DNA from: Chytridium lagenaria
Taxonomy: Eukaryota; Chytridiomycota; Chytridiomycetes; Chytridiales; Chytridiaceae
Reading direction: 5' to 3'
NCBI GenBank assembly: GCA_025449115.1
Contig: JAHLKC010000042.1
Coordinates: 62,001-126,000, forward strand
DNA length: 64,000 bases
Of this stretch, positions 11,838 to 23,135 are shown piece by piece. Position 1 is the stretch's first letter. Every line of letters starts with the position of its first letter. The notes beneath the pieces were generated by a model, which had not been told where the DNA came from, made no database searches, and saw only the letters and a program-made list of their open reading frames with translations. A program made the translations under genes and the position numbers.

Positions 11838-14336
11838 TCATCGTCTTCTCCCTTTCGGATTCTTCCCGAATGTTGTACCAGTAGGAACAGGTTTGAAAGC
11901 CAGTTTTCCCCTTATCCTCTCTGCGGCGATAGCTTTAAGGTCAAAATCACGTTCATCCACGCGAAGCTTCTCTCGAACACGCATAAGATTGAGTCTTGCC
12001 GATTCTTTTTGTTCTCGAAGAACTTTTCTCATTTCCTACCAGCACATTGTGAAAAGGAATTCTTCAGACAACATATAAAATAAAAACCTAAACCTCTGCC
12101 TGTGCTTTAACAACAATAGTTTCTTCCTTCTTAATTCCAGCAAGCTCCTCCTCGAGCATTCGAAGTTGATCTCTCCGGTAGTGCTCTTCAGCTTCCCTCT
12201 TTTGACGTTCTTTTTGCTGGGCGGCGCGAAGTTCGTCTTTAAGAAGACGTGAATTGTGGCGAAGCGCGTCACGGTGTTCGGCAAGATAGGCGTCATAGAG
12301 GTCACGGACGAGCTAGTAACAATAAGATAAACATACGAAAATGGAAAACTCAGAACAAATTTTGGGGTTGAAAGGTTCTAAAAATAAACTTCACGGTAAT
12401 ATAAGTACAAACCTTTTCTTCTTCCATCCTCCTCTTCCTCAATACCGCCTCCACGTCCTTTTCGGCATCTCTAACACGGTTCTCCATGCGAATAACCTTT
12501 CGCTTTCTGTCGACAATCTTGGCATTGGCGGCTTTTTCAGCCGCAGCCGGTGGTGGGCGGGGTTCCTGCAAAAGTTTGATCAATGTTTTTGTATGACGGG
12601 TACTAGAAGAGTATGGTCATTGTAAGGTTATGTACCTGAACGGCGGCAGCTGCTTTTGACCGCTGCCATTGACTTTTGATTTCATCATCCCGAAGTTCTG
12701 TTACTATCTTGTGCTATTTATCAGTTTAGCCTCCATGTGTCAATTGACTTTTTGGTTTCATAAAATTCTTAACCTTTCTTATCTGTTTATCGTACAATTT
12801 TCTATCCACCGCTCTTCTCCAATCTCTGACATGCTCCTTCCAAAACCGCTGACCGACGCCTACCGGAACAGCATCTTTCCCGAGTGCCAACTCTTCGTTG
12901 ACAGTACTTTCCCATGTCCGAAGATTTCGCATGGCCCGAGAATTATGTACCCCGTCCTCAGCTTCATCCTCATCGTCAGAATCTTTCCAGCTTTTGTCAA
13001 CCCTCTGATCAATATCGTCACGAAACGGAAGGTATTCAGGAAGAGGCGGAGAGGCAGATCGTCGAGGCTTGCGGTTTCTCACATTGGACGACGAAAATGA
13101 GCCTGTAGACATTCTACGGATTTCATTGTCGCTATGAAACTCATCCGCTGACTCGCCTCTCGATTCAATGGTGCTCCATCACGGATCGTCTTTTTAAATT
13201 GGGCACGGACGACACTGAGGTAATTGGAGACGTCGCGGAAAGGGCTTTGGGAAGTCCTCGAAGATATGGATGATGATGCTTTCCGCTTTCTACGAAGGAG
13301 GTCTGCTTGCTGAGTTTTAAGGGTCCTCACAAAGGCAGTGTCGTTGGAGGATAGGTTTGGTCCCCTGACCATAACGTCGTGACCCTAAAAAGAAATTATC
13401 AGCATTTTCGTAACGCCGATGAGATTGAACCTTTCGGTGAAAACGAATATGTTTTGGATGCTTTGGATATGTAGAAGATGGTGACGGTTTGCCTTGAAAA
13501 CGATGTAGTGATGTATGCTCTGCGGGGCGAAAAGGGTCAATATCTCCATGCTCCTTGATAAAATCATCAATGTCGTTCTTCAACGTCATTCGATGGCCAG
13601 AAGTTGCAGATCCTGCACGGAATCGTCTAATTTGCTTGAGCTTTTGAGAAGATGGTGGATGCGGGTTCACAGGCCGTTGATGGGACGTGCCGTTGAAGTC
13701 ACTCTCCTCCTCTTCAACCTCCTCTTCCTCCTCCCTTTCACGTTCCATATCAGACCAGCTATCATTTTCGGCACCACTATGGTCCTCATTATCTTCAAAT
13801 GCTTGAAAGGGCGGCTGTATGGATGCCAGATCTTCTTCGTTTGTGTCGCTGAAAATGGCGTCATGGTAGGCTGCATCTTCTTGCCCAGAATCCTCATCAT
13901 AAGCCTCTACCGACGCTACAAATCCATCGGATTCCTCTTCCTCTGATGTCGTAGAAAGCTCTAACTCATTGACATTAAAAGACTTTGGATGTAGTGCGGC
14001 CGCCAACCCCCAAAAAACATGTATAAGGTGTCTGACGTCCAGATCCCGACCCTGAACAATTCCAGAAGGTGATATGTGAGATAGCGCACCGTACTGGCGC
14101 AGCACAGTAGCCTCCAAAGCTTTCAAAAGAGTCTTGACGTTGTGAAGTCGAACGTCCGCGGTCGAAGATGTGGAAGCAGACATGCTCATACCCCTTTGAA
14201 GGCCCTCAATCCTTGTCTGAAAAAGGCCCTCAAACAAAGCAATGAAAAGGGACGGAACGCACTCTTGAAGAGTCCGCACTCGCAGGGGCACTGCGATGAA
14301 CTCGAGCATCCAGTTGACTGCCGCCATGGAGTCCAT
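11838..14336 (-). CDS. CEP95: CEP95-like centrosomal/basal-body protein
   Basis: Starts at 14336 (MDSMAAVNWML). The N-terminal domain (residues about 5-130) matches the calponin-homology-like DUF5745 region of CEP95: LRVRTLQECVPSLFIALFE, then a block ending in LSHISPSGIVQGR and a helix with HLIHVFWGLAAAL. A long acidic linker follows (Glu-rich near 13700-13760), then a Lys/Arg-rich region. The last exons form coiled coil: ENRVRDAEKDVEAVLRKRR, a block beginning LVRDLYDAYL, and a final helix ending in GRRR at the stop (11838). Introns were read at about 13386-13431, 12720-12780, 12590-12640, 12310-12415 and 12033-12092. A probable 1-nt deletion near 13150 joins two frames. CEP95 is found in organisms with centrioles, which supports a flagellated life stage. 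Confidence 0.75.
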
Positions 14337-15170
14337 CGTCCGATTCGTTTTTGTTTGACAAATTTGTCCAATACATTTCGAAGTCAGTTGGGACTCTGTC
14401 CTTTGCTTAAAATACAGGACAGAAGCAGTACAATAGCGAAAAACACGTCGAAATCAACAGGATGGGAGGAAGGATACAAAGTAGTTTGATGCATTCAAGA
14501 TGGCATCATCGTTTAGCCTTTTACGCGCTTGTCTCACAGCATCATCACAGGAAAGCCCACATCATCAATCTCAAACGCCCAATAACGTCTCTGTGCGTCT
14601 ATTCTCCTCCTACTCCGTTCACTTACAAAAAAAATAGTGTACCTCAACTGAGACATGCTATAAGAGGTAGACGGACAGAAATCTGAAGCGAGGTGAGTCT
14701 AAGGTTAAGTTGAATTCCACTCAGAACACTACGTATGGCTTCAGGAGATAAACTAATGATGCCTCTGCTGCAACCACCCGTAAATGTTTGTATGCAAAAC
14801 TGATTTGAAATTCCTAAAAAAAACTCTAGATTCTGACTGTCTGTTCACAAAAAGTGTAGAAACTACTTAACTTACTTACTCCAAATTTGAAGGAGGAGAC
14901 GTGTAAGGTATTGAATTACTCTTTCTGGTCCAGAAGATAGTCAGCACCATATCTACCATGATGATATCGATATCCCACGCCTACATGTTAGGTATTCGGA
15001 AACGAATCGGGAGCTAACACGTTAAAAATCCTTAATTATAAATAATGTATTCGTCATTAAAACGATAAAAAAAAAAAAAACAAAAAAAAACAACAACACA
15101 CGTAACCGTCAACACAAAATTAAAAAACGTCTAAACAACGCATACATAAAATTATCAAAAGTCTTACACA
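14337..15170. other. Intergenic region
   Basis: About 830 bp between the CEP95 start and the DTL stop, both on the minus strand. It holds an A-rich tract at about 15066-15095 and no recognisable coding or RNA feature. It should contain the CEP95 promoter and the DTL 3' UTR. Confidence 0.5.
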
Positions 15171-17743
15171 TCAGGTCTCTCTCAGTATATTCTCCTTAGC
15201 TTCCTCCTCCTCCCCAACATCCCCCATCCCACTTCTCGCAAAAAACGCTCTTAAAGTCTTTGCCCGTTTCCTTGCACCAGGCGCCACAGGTGACGACGAT
15301 CCAGGTACAACCATCATCGCGGCAGTCGATGACGACATCCCATTGTTTGGGATGGCCGCGAACGGGTTTCCCCGACCAAGTCGACGAGGTCCAACTGGAG
15401 ATGAGGAGAAAACTTGGAAGGATCGGCCGTGAGGGTTTGAGGGACAGGCAGGGAAGGGTTGGGACCTGTGGATAGGGAGGGTGTAGCAGATGTGGTGGAT
15501 GCAGAGGTTGCGGAGGATGGGGTTGCGAGATGGGTACGGATAGATGAAGTTGAAGAAGAAGAAGGTGTTTGAGGAGTACAGAAGCCGCTTTTGAAGAAGA
15601 TACAATACAATGTTAGTCTGGGAAAAAACAAACTTAGGTGAATAGGCAATACTTACGTCGTTTGTGTTCTTATCATACCTCAACAGTCCTTCCACGAAGA
15701 TGTCTAACAGCCACATCCTCCTCCACCTCCTCATCAAATTGAGGTCTATATTTCCAAACGCGCACCGTAAGATCATCCGAGCACGACGCAAGCTTCAAAA
15801 AACCCCCCATATTAGGAATTTTTCGTGAAAAAAACAAACAAAGAAAAACACGGGAAAGGTAAGCTTACCTCATCGAAATCCGTCTTACTCCACGACAAAG
15901 CAGTCACCTCACCTTGATGCGCACCCATCACCAAAGGCGGTAACTCAGGTCGTTCCACCTCCCAAACATGCAACCCCGAATCCGTCGACCCGCAAGCCAC
16001 AAATCCTCCATCAGGGCTAACAGTTGTTCGAACGTAGAATGAACAGATTCTGAGGTTCGCAGATGAGAAGACAGCGTCAGGAACACCGAGATTACGGGTA
16101 CTGTATTGATGAACGCTGACAATGCATGTAAATATGACGGGGTAAGAAGAATTATTGATACCTGTGATCCATGCAAGACGCGAAAAGTCGTGTTCCAGTG
16201 GGGCAAAGCGTGAGTGACGAAAGGCCTAAATTGAAAAAAAAATTATTACACATGTATTCTTTATGCCTTGATGCCAAAAACGATCTCTTTCAATCACTCA
16301 CCATGCGGTCTCGTAGCATACTCTGGCAATGCCGACTTCTCAACAGGCTGCGGCGCGTTCTTTTTCCAATGAGCTCCATGCTGTCTCATATCCCAAAACT
16401 TCACCAATCTAACAAACAAAACATTAAGCCACCATTATAAAAGAGCGTCCACTCACCCATCGGCAGCTCCAGATGACGCAAGAATATCCGGAGAAAGCGT
16501 CAGGTACCGTACAGCTGTCACGCCATACGACTGCGTGACAAGAAGAGATTTCTTCGCTTTTGACTTACTCGGCTGAATTAACGAGAGGGGTTGGCATGAG
16601 CGTTGTTAATGGTTTGCACGGCGCGATGATGATATTCTACAACATGTGAAAACATTCAGCTGGAGGCCGACAGGAAATAACAAGGTATAAAGGATATCCT
16701 CACCATCTCCAACCACAGCTCCAGTACATCTTACATCCCAGATCATAATATTCCCATCTCTCGCAGCAGTCGCAAAAACATCTAAAAAAAAATCAACATG
16801 GGAAAAAAAATATAAAAGCACTCACTCGGCGCCATCGGATCAAACGTGACAGACTTTACACTACAATCATGCCCAGCAAATAAGCATATCATATGCGTGT
16901 TCTCCACATCCCATAACTTGCATGTCTGATCACCGGAAGCAGTCACCTTTTTTGTACAGAACGCGTCAGGAGAGTATTTACGGTAAATAGTGAAGTACCA
17001 TATGCCGATCATCGGGGACCAGCAGATGTCAAAAATCGCGTTCTGGTGAGCACGCCAACTGATTCTTTCATCATTTTCTGATAAACAGTGAGATAAAGCG
17101 CGTGTAAGAAGATGGTAGGGCAAGCGAGAAGGAGATATTAAAAAGCGTGTTAAGTGGTTTGGGACAGAGGATGAAAAATATTATTGAAACCAGAAACTCT
17201 AAATAACAACATGAGATATGGTTCAAAAGAAAACTCACCGTTGATTTTCCAACATAGTATTAATAATCCAACCGTCCCCTCTTCATCTGCTATAGCAAGG
17301 TACTTGCCACCATTAGCTCCTGTAACAACCATAAGAACAAATCATTAGTATACGCGATCAATGCAACCTCACTCAATTGCAAGACCCAACACGAGAAGAG
17401 AGTCCGACTCAACTGTTGTTATAAGCACACGCAAACGGCGGGATCTGCACGCCTTGCTCCGAAAAGATCTTGTACTGGTCAAGCTCAGAGCTCACAAAGC
17501 TTTTGACAAAGTGGCGTCTCGAAACTTTGGAGGAAGTGGCGTTAGTGTATGGACAAATTGACAAAGAAAGGTGATGCCGTAGAAGATGGAGTTGGCTGGA
17601 CAAACTCAGGCATCGAGGCTTTGTCGCTTACTCTTAATTCTAGGTGAACCTGGAAGGATCTCCCTTGCTGTTAAGGCAGCCGGGATGGGGAGAGGTCTCC
17701 CAAGGGCTGGAGGTCTAAAGATCAAGGGGTAGGCCGACGACAT
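15171..17743 (-). CDS. DTL: Cdt2/DTL, CRL4 substrate receptor
   Basis: WD40 substrate receptor that directs CUL4-DDB1 to PCNA-bound targets such as Cdt1. The start at 17743 begins MSSAYPLIFRPPALG. Blades seen in order are GGKYLAIADEEGTVGLL, AHQNAIFDICWSP, TASGDQTCKLWDVEN, GHDCSVKSVTFDP, ATAARDGNIMIWDVR, LVKFWDMRQHGAHW, FYVRTTVSPDGGFVACGST, GLHVWEVERPELPP and GEVTALSWSKTDFDE. The last of these closely resembles the TSVCWCPSDF region of human DTL. A Ser/Thr/Pro-rich C-terminal region follows. It ends with KTLRAFFARSG (15226-15262), a PIP-box-like motif lacking the first Gln. The frame changes near 15410 (probable 1-nt deletion) and possibly in the N-terminal exon near 17615. Confidence 0.85.
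15226..15262 (-). other. PIP-box-like motif at the DTL C-terminus
   Basis: Residues AKTLRAFF fit the hydrophobic and double-aromatic positions of a PCNA-interacting peptide but carry Ala where Gln is usual. Human DTL also has a non-canonical C-terminal PIP box. Binding is inferred, not shown. Confidence 0.5.
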
Positions 17744-18423
17744 TTTTGAAGAAGGCGAAGGAGCGATGCAAAGGGCTCGTAGGATGGATGAAGTAGTTGA
17801 AGTGGGTGACGTTGGATGATGTGATAATGCCTGTGGTCAACCCAACATCCTTTGGTTGATGGACTAAAATTTGAGTCTCCACAACCAGACTTGATTCACT
17901 TGTCCATGTCCGGTCGATGATTTTTACTAGACGACGCGACTCATCGACTCATCCGTCTTCGAGAAGGGAGATGGTGAGTTAATATGTGAACCTCACATAT
18001 AGACAAAACAAGGCAGTTGCAGTCCTCTATAATCTAGGTAGCCAAATACCCTCATCTACAATGGACACGGATTGATGGTGGACGCCTTGAAAAAAGCGAA
18101 AGAAAATACACCACAAAAGAGTTCAGATACGACGAAATCGTTTTACAAAAAAAGATAGGGGTGACGAAAGAGGAGTTCAACACGAACATCAAAGTAAAAA
18201 AAGCAAGTGGGGTGGGCGGTGGATGGCAACAAGAGGAGAACAAAAAGAGCCCGTTGAAAGTAGAGTCCATAGGAGCAATCAAGTTGCGGTTTTGTTAATA
18301 TTGGTGGAAGAGTCGGAGAGGTTATGCATATAGCAAGCAATAATACGCTTGTAAGTTTTAGCTTTTCTCATGTTCCATTGTTCTTTTTCTTCTTCGGGTC
18401 TCTTTGATACAATCCTCAACTAT
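17744..18423. other. Intergenic region
   Basis: About 680 bp between the DTL start and the COX Vb stop. Short open frames show no domain or conserved motif. It presumably contains the DTL promoter and the COX Vb 3' UTR. Confidence 0.5.
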
Positions 18424-19547
18424 TTAGTGGTCGTGAGCGTGGGCATCCTCCTTGATGTACTTGAAGACATTGCCTATTAAAATAATAAATAAAAATTGAA
18501 TATAGATTAAAAATTGTAAACAAAAAGAAAACAAATAATATGTACCGCAGTGAGGGCAACGGTCAACGCCCCTGTGGGGACGGAGGGTCAGCCAGACGGT
18601 CTCATGGGAGTCGGCGGGGAAACCTGTAAAATAACAGCAGTCAAACCCAAATCAACTAAGCAAAAATTCATTGAAAAAGAAAAGCAATAAGAATATACAA
18701 CGAACCAGTGCAGCCGACGTATCTCTCGGGGTCAGAGCCACGAACGATGATGGGTTCTTCTTGGTTCCAGCGGCGTTAAGGTAGATAGGCTTGAAGTCCT
18801 CCCAAGGCTCCTCACCCTTGAGCTTCTTGAGATACTCGTAACGCTCGTTTCCAGTAGCAAGTTCCCAGTTGGTTCCAATCTCACCGGGAGCACGGAAACC
18901 AGGGATGGGGAGCTCGTTCTTGTCAGCTAATGTGCATAAACCAAATAAAAGGATCAGCTTTCCATTCCAAATAAGACGAGCTTAGTAAGATCTATCATCA
19001 AGGTGCACGGATATGCAAAGTCTATAATGTTCAAAATAGCCCCCAAGTGTGCAGGATCCGCATAGTGTGTGTTGACAGACGGTAACGCTGGAACTCCACC
19101 CTGCAAATTCAACGCCGTTTTCTCATCGTCCCGTCAACAAAATCTGTCCTCCTGATGACAGTGTGATCTCATCATGTCTCTCGTCATAAATGCGTACTCT
19201 CAACCCGTGAGGTATTGATACAACGAGGTTGAGCCTCATCATTCCATATTTGTCCAATGAGCCCACTCACTGATCTACCTCTTCCAGCCGTCCTCTTCCA
19301 TCCGTCCTCCTCTCCTGCCATTCCGTATCTCCATAACTATTCCTTCCTCGCAAATTGATGTATACTCCCATCCACATTTTCTGATGATTGAGATGTGGAC
19401 AACAGCAGATGAAGATTTGAGAGCAGAGCGGCCCTTGTTTGAAATGGATAATGTACCTCCGCGGGCAAGAGCCGAGACGCTGAAACGAGCAACGTGAGCC
19501 GAGGTGGTGTTGTAGGCCTTGACGGCACGGACGACAGAGCGGAGCAT
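18424..19547 (-). CDS. COX4: Cytochrome c oxidase subunit Vb (yeast COX4)
   Basis: Nuclear-encoded zinc-binding subunit of complex IV, imported to the mitochondrial matrix side. Exons: 19547-19457 (presequence MLRSVVRAVKAYNTTSAHVA, Arg-rich and amphipathic), 18926-18706, 18623-18546 and 18473-18424. The body shows GEIGTNWELATGNERYEYL, VRGSDPERYVGCTG, HETVWLTLRPHRGVDRCPHCG and the tail FKYIKEDAHAHDH. The Cys of VGC and the CPHC pair are the zinc ligands in the family. The exons total 440 nt, one short of 147 codons. This agrees with a single missing base near 18754, where the frame must change between KK and EPIIVRG. The first intron is about 530 nt, ten times the local norm. Confidence 0.93.
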
Positions 19548-20098
19548 GACGGATGGATGAATGGGGGGGATTGAAAGGAGTTGACTCGGCGGAGACGAAG
19601 GGAAAGAAAAAACCTTTTGAAATTTTCTCTTTTTCCAATGGGTGACGTGATGCAAAAGGGTGAAAAAATTTAATATCGTTCCCGTCATGACGGCCCAAAT
19701 CTTTGTGAGTCACCACCACCTACGTCGATAGTTTATGGTGTGAGCGAGGCAGTATTGCGCGTTGAAAATAAAGGGATACGCTGGGTAGATGAATGTATGA
19801 CGTGGAGGATAAACAACGCGTTCTGGTGCTCGGCAGTCATGAAGATCTTGGGTTGCATACGTAGTTTATTATGTGCGAGCCAACCTTTATGGTGGCATTT
19901 CAAATGACTTTACCCCTTTTCTTGTTTTATTTTATTATTCACTTTGCTTTCTTGTAAGCAGTTGTTCCCTCTCGCCATTCTTTGTGAATTTGTTTTATTT
20001 TTTTCCTTTTTGTTTTCTTAATTATTTACTATGATAATTAATTGTCATATAGCAAAACAAACCCTCTCTGAAAAATTTGCACAAAACGCACTTGAAAG
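19548..20098. other. Intergenic region, divergent promoters
   Basis: About 550 bp between the COX Vb start (-) and the F-box/LRR start (+). The half nearest the F-box gene is T-rich. No gene seen; both promoters should lie here. Confidence 0.5.
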
Positions 20099-21956
20099 AT
20101 GCTGAACCGACTTCCGCTCGAACTCGTGGACGAGGTCAGGAAACGTCTTGACCCGTCAGACACCCGTGCACTCGTCCACACCACATCGAGGAATCGACGC
20201 ATCTTCATGCCTATGCCGTCAAAATCCTTGACTCGTCAGAGACCTCCTTCACACAATTCTGGGACACCTTTAGAGACAACCTTCCATCCTCTCACTCGTC
20301 ACTGAGATTACGGTGCATCCAGAAAGTGCCATTCCCAAACATATCCTGTCCTCAATCATCAAGGGTGCCGGGGCTCATCTTATCAAGCTGGTGATGATGG
20401 ACGGTCCTCTCAACTTGTCTGAAATGGCGACACTCGTAAGGCGTTGTCAGAGCCTAAGGTCCGTGACGATCTCTTTTGTCCATTTACAAAAACGCTGTGG
20501 TGCGGATGAAGGGTTAAAGTTGGTGAGGGCGTTAAATACTGTCAGAACTCTAAACGAGTTGATATTGGAGGAACCTCCTCACCATGTGATCAACAATCTC
20601 GTGGAGATGCAACGAGATAGGATCACGGTCTTGAAGATCACGCGACCGTATGAAAGCTCTTCCACTACTTCCCAATCATTTTTTCGCTACTTGAAGTGAC
20701 TCGCCGGCAGTCTCATCTCAAGAGCTTGTGTCTGATGAACTGTTTTGAAGGATATCTGGAACAGAATTCCGAGAAAATGATAAAGTACGCCATTCATAAG
20801 CCGTTCGCCACATTAGAGAGTTTGGAGATAACGTGTCAAGATGTTCCTTTACTCCTGCCTTACCTTTGTTACTGGTCCGCGACTAAGCATGATAGACTTG
20901 AAGATTACGGAGCAAAACAACCTAAATCACCTTGGTCATCTCCTCAGGGACGCCGTCACTTCTGGAAAACTTTATCATCTCGAAACCCTCCTCGTCTCTT
21001 GCACCAGTGCCATCTCTTCTGATATTTTCGCGGACATCTTCATTTTACTGGACGGTAGAGTGAACCTCAAGTCTTTTACGTACATATCCAGCTGCCCCAA
21101 TCCGTCAGAAGAGTCAGAGATGTCGTTGGACAACATCACAGAAAACCTTTTCCCCAACCCCAACCTTGTATCTCTAAAGATTCGATGCAATATGTCAGAC
21201 GCAGCTCTTATCTCGCTCTCGAGATTCATCTCCAAGTGCAATAGCCTAGAGACGTGTGAAGTTGAAACCAAGATCCTCCATGAAGGCGGTGAATATTTAT
21301 GGGACCTTGCCGATACACTGAGAGTGACGAGTTCATCATCAATATGTTGTCTCCTTCAAAGATTAGAAATCTGTGCCTACATTAATCTTTGATGGCAGGA
21401 CCTACGTCAACTGGACCCAATGTTTTGGCATTGCATCCATTAAGTCTTTTAGCAGGCTCACGATTCAAGCTGATCCAGCACTTAGCCTTCTCACTGCACT
21501 TCGCGTCATGATTTCAACCGCAAATCGTCCCCTCGGCACACTTGATTTAAATCTCGCCCATTGTGAAGACTGTCAAGACCTTTTTAAGCTTTCGGACTTT
21601 TTGGGATGGTTGTCGGAACAGAGTCGTTGTGCGTGAAGGGATTTCGATTCTCCAATCTTGGCCTTGCAACATTTATAGAGCTGAGGGAATTTGAAGCAGG
21701 AGACGTGAGGGCCTTGTGTTATGGGAATCTCGCTGACCTTGCGGTAGAGTGTAGGTGGTTAAAGCATTTGAGCTTTTATGTCTACGCTTTTGGTGAGGCT
21801 GAGTTGGAGTTTCTTGAGGAGGTGGAAAGCCGAAGGGCAGAGAAGGGGATGACGATGCTTGATTTTGAGTTTGTGGTGGACGAGATGGGGAGAGTCTTGA
21901 AAGTCTTGACTTTAAAAGGGTGTGGAGGCATAGAAAGAGGATTACGTTCAGAGTAG
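20099..21956 (+). CDS. F-box/LRR-like protein, reading frame broken
   Basis: The start MLNRLPLELVDEVRKRLDPS is an F-box N-terminus (LP-E--DEV---L---D). After about residue 35 the sensible frame shifts, then continues as leucine-rich, SCF-receptor-like sequence. Blocks are THLHAYAVKILDSSETSFTQ, SSIIKGAGAHLIKLVMMDG, LVRRCQSLRSVTI, TLNELILEE, NPNLVSLKIRCNMSDAALI and CRWLKHLSFYVYAFGEAELE. Six or more 1-nt shifts (near 20195, 20310, 20680, 20890, 21390 and 21610) separate these blocks. There are no clear introns. Either the copy is decaying or the consensus is poor here; the latter is plausible because essential genes nearby show the same defect. Likely an orphan F-box receptor. Confidence 0.55.
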
Positions 21957-23135
21957 ATAAAAACGAAGGGTGTCAGATACTCAAAAGACACGGCTCGTGA
22001 ATGATTTTACAAAATATCTTTTGAAGACGTTTAAAGGCGGATATCCGCCATATAAAACCGAGACCTTTAAAGCTCACCCCTCTCCACACCCCCACCCCAC
22101 CTTCTTTATTTACATTGTGTGAAATCATATGTTTATTTGTGCTGTGCAGATTCTTGTAATAAATAAATGAAGCCAACGTTTACTAGTCTATCAAAAACCT
22201 CTCTTTTTCGCATTGGGCTGCGGGCAGTTATTTCTAAATAAATGTTGCCTATTTATTTATATATTTACTTCAAGTATTTATTTTATTCGTTTAAGTTGAT
22301 CCTCAGGCCTCAGCGCCTGTTTTTTTTTTCATTTATGCAACATTTGCTTCTTCCGCCTGAATAAATAAAATAAATATTTTTGGGGGAATGTGGGTGCTGC
22401 CCTGGAAAATAAGGCGATCCATACGTCCCAGTCCGATCCGACCCACATTATTAGTTCCAGTTCAATTTCTTCAGGGTTTACAATATCGACCGATCGAGTC
22501 GCCCCTTGCTTTGCTTATGCATTTCCTGATTGTGCTGTTTGTGCCCCACCCATGATGCCTCCGTACCTAACACGTAGGGTATTATCTTAATAAAGGACAC
22601 AAGCTGGCGGATACTAATAAAAAAAAAGGATGCTTGTTTCTTTGCTCTCAAAGACCATTATTATTGAAAAGAAGACTTTTCCTGCTTGGCAACTTTATCA
22701 GATTATGTAAGACATGATTTGTTTGTACTACCTTCTTGGCCCAGGGATGAACAAAGCAAAAGTCAAAAACTCAAATTATATTTTAAAATTATTATTTATT
22801 TTATTTGCTACATACATGTATAGTAATTTAACACCCCCAGGCCCTAGGTAGACCTACTACTACTCTCTACTACAGCATAGCTCAGATTGCTGCTGAAAAG
22901 AAAGGCAATCTTTACCTCCATTTGTTTGATCAATGGAGTCTTTTATTCTTAGCAATGAGGTTTCACTTCTTTCTTTCATTGTCATTGCCTCTCTCTCTGT
23001 GTGTGAATGAATGCTTTCCTTTGGCTTTATTTCCGTCAATTGCTCGGTTCTTCATGAGCTTACTGAGTTTCCCTCTCACTTTACCCCCTCTTTTCAACTT
23101 AATAGCCATATGGAGACAAATGCCTACTCGCCGAT
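21957..23135. other. Intergenic region
   Basis: About 1.2 kb, AT-rich, with ATTTATTT-like stretches near 22240-22290 and 22780-22810. No convincing gene. A short open frame at 22922-23203 is Leu/Phe-rich and probably chance; it overlaps the upstream part of the kinase-like locus. Confidence 0.45.

Noticed and set aside
17150..17332. Possible 1-nt deletion in DTL (LLNTMLENQ versus LLILCWKIN)
   Set aside because: The alternative frame looks more family-like, but the unshifted frame matches the intron phase to the next exon, so no correction is needed.
18950..19440. Possible box C/D snoRNA in the COX Vb intron
   Set aside because: Several TGATGA-like strings occur but no properly spaced CTGA box with a terminal stem.
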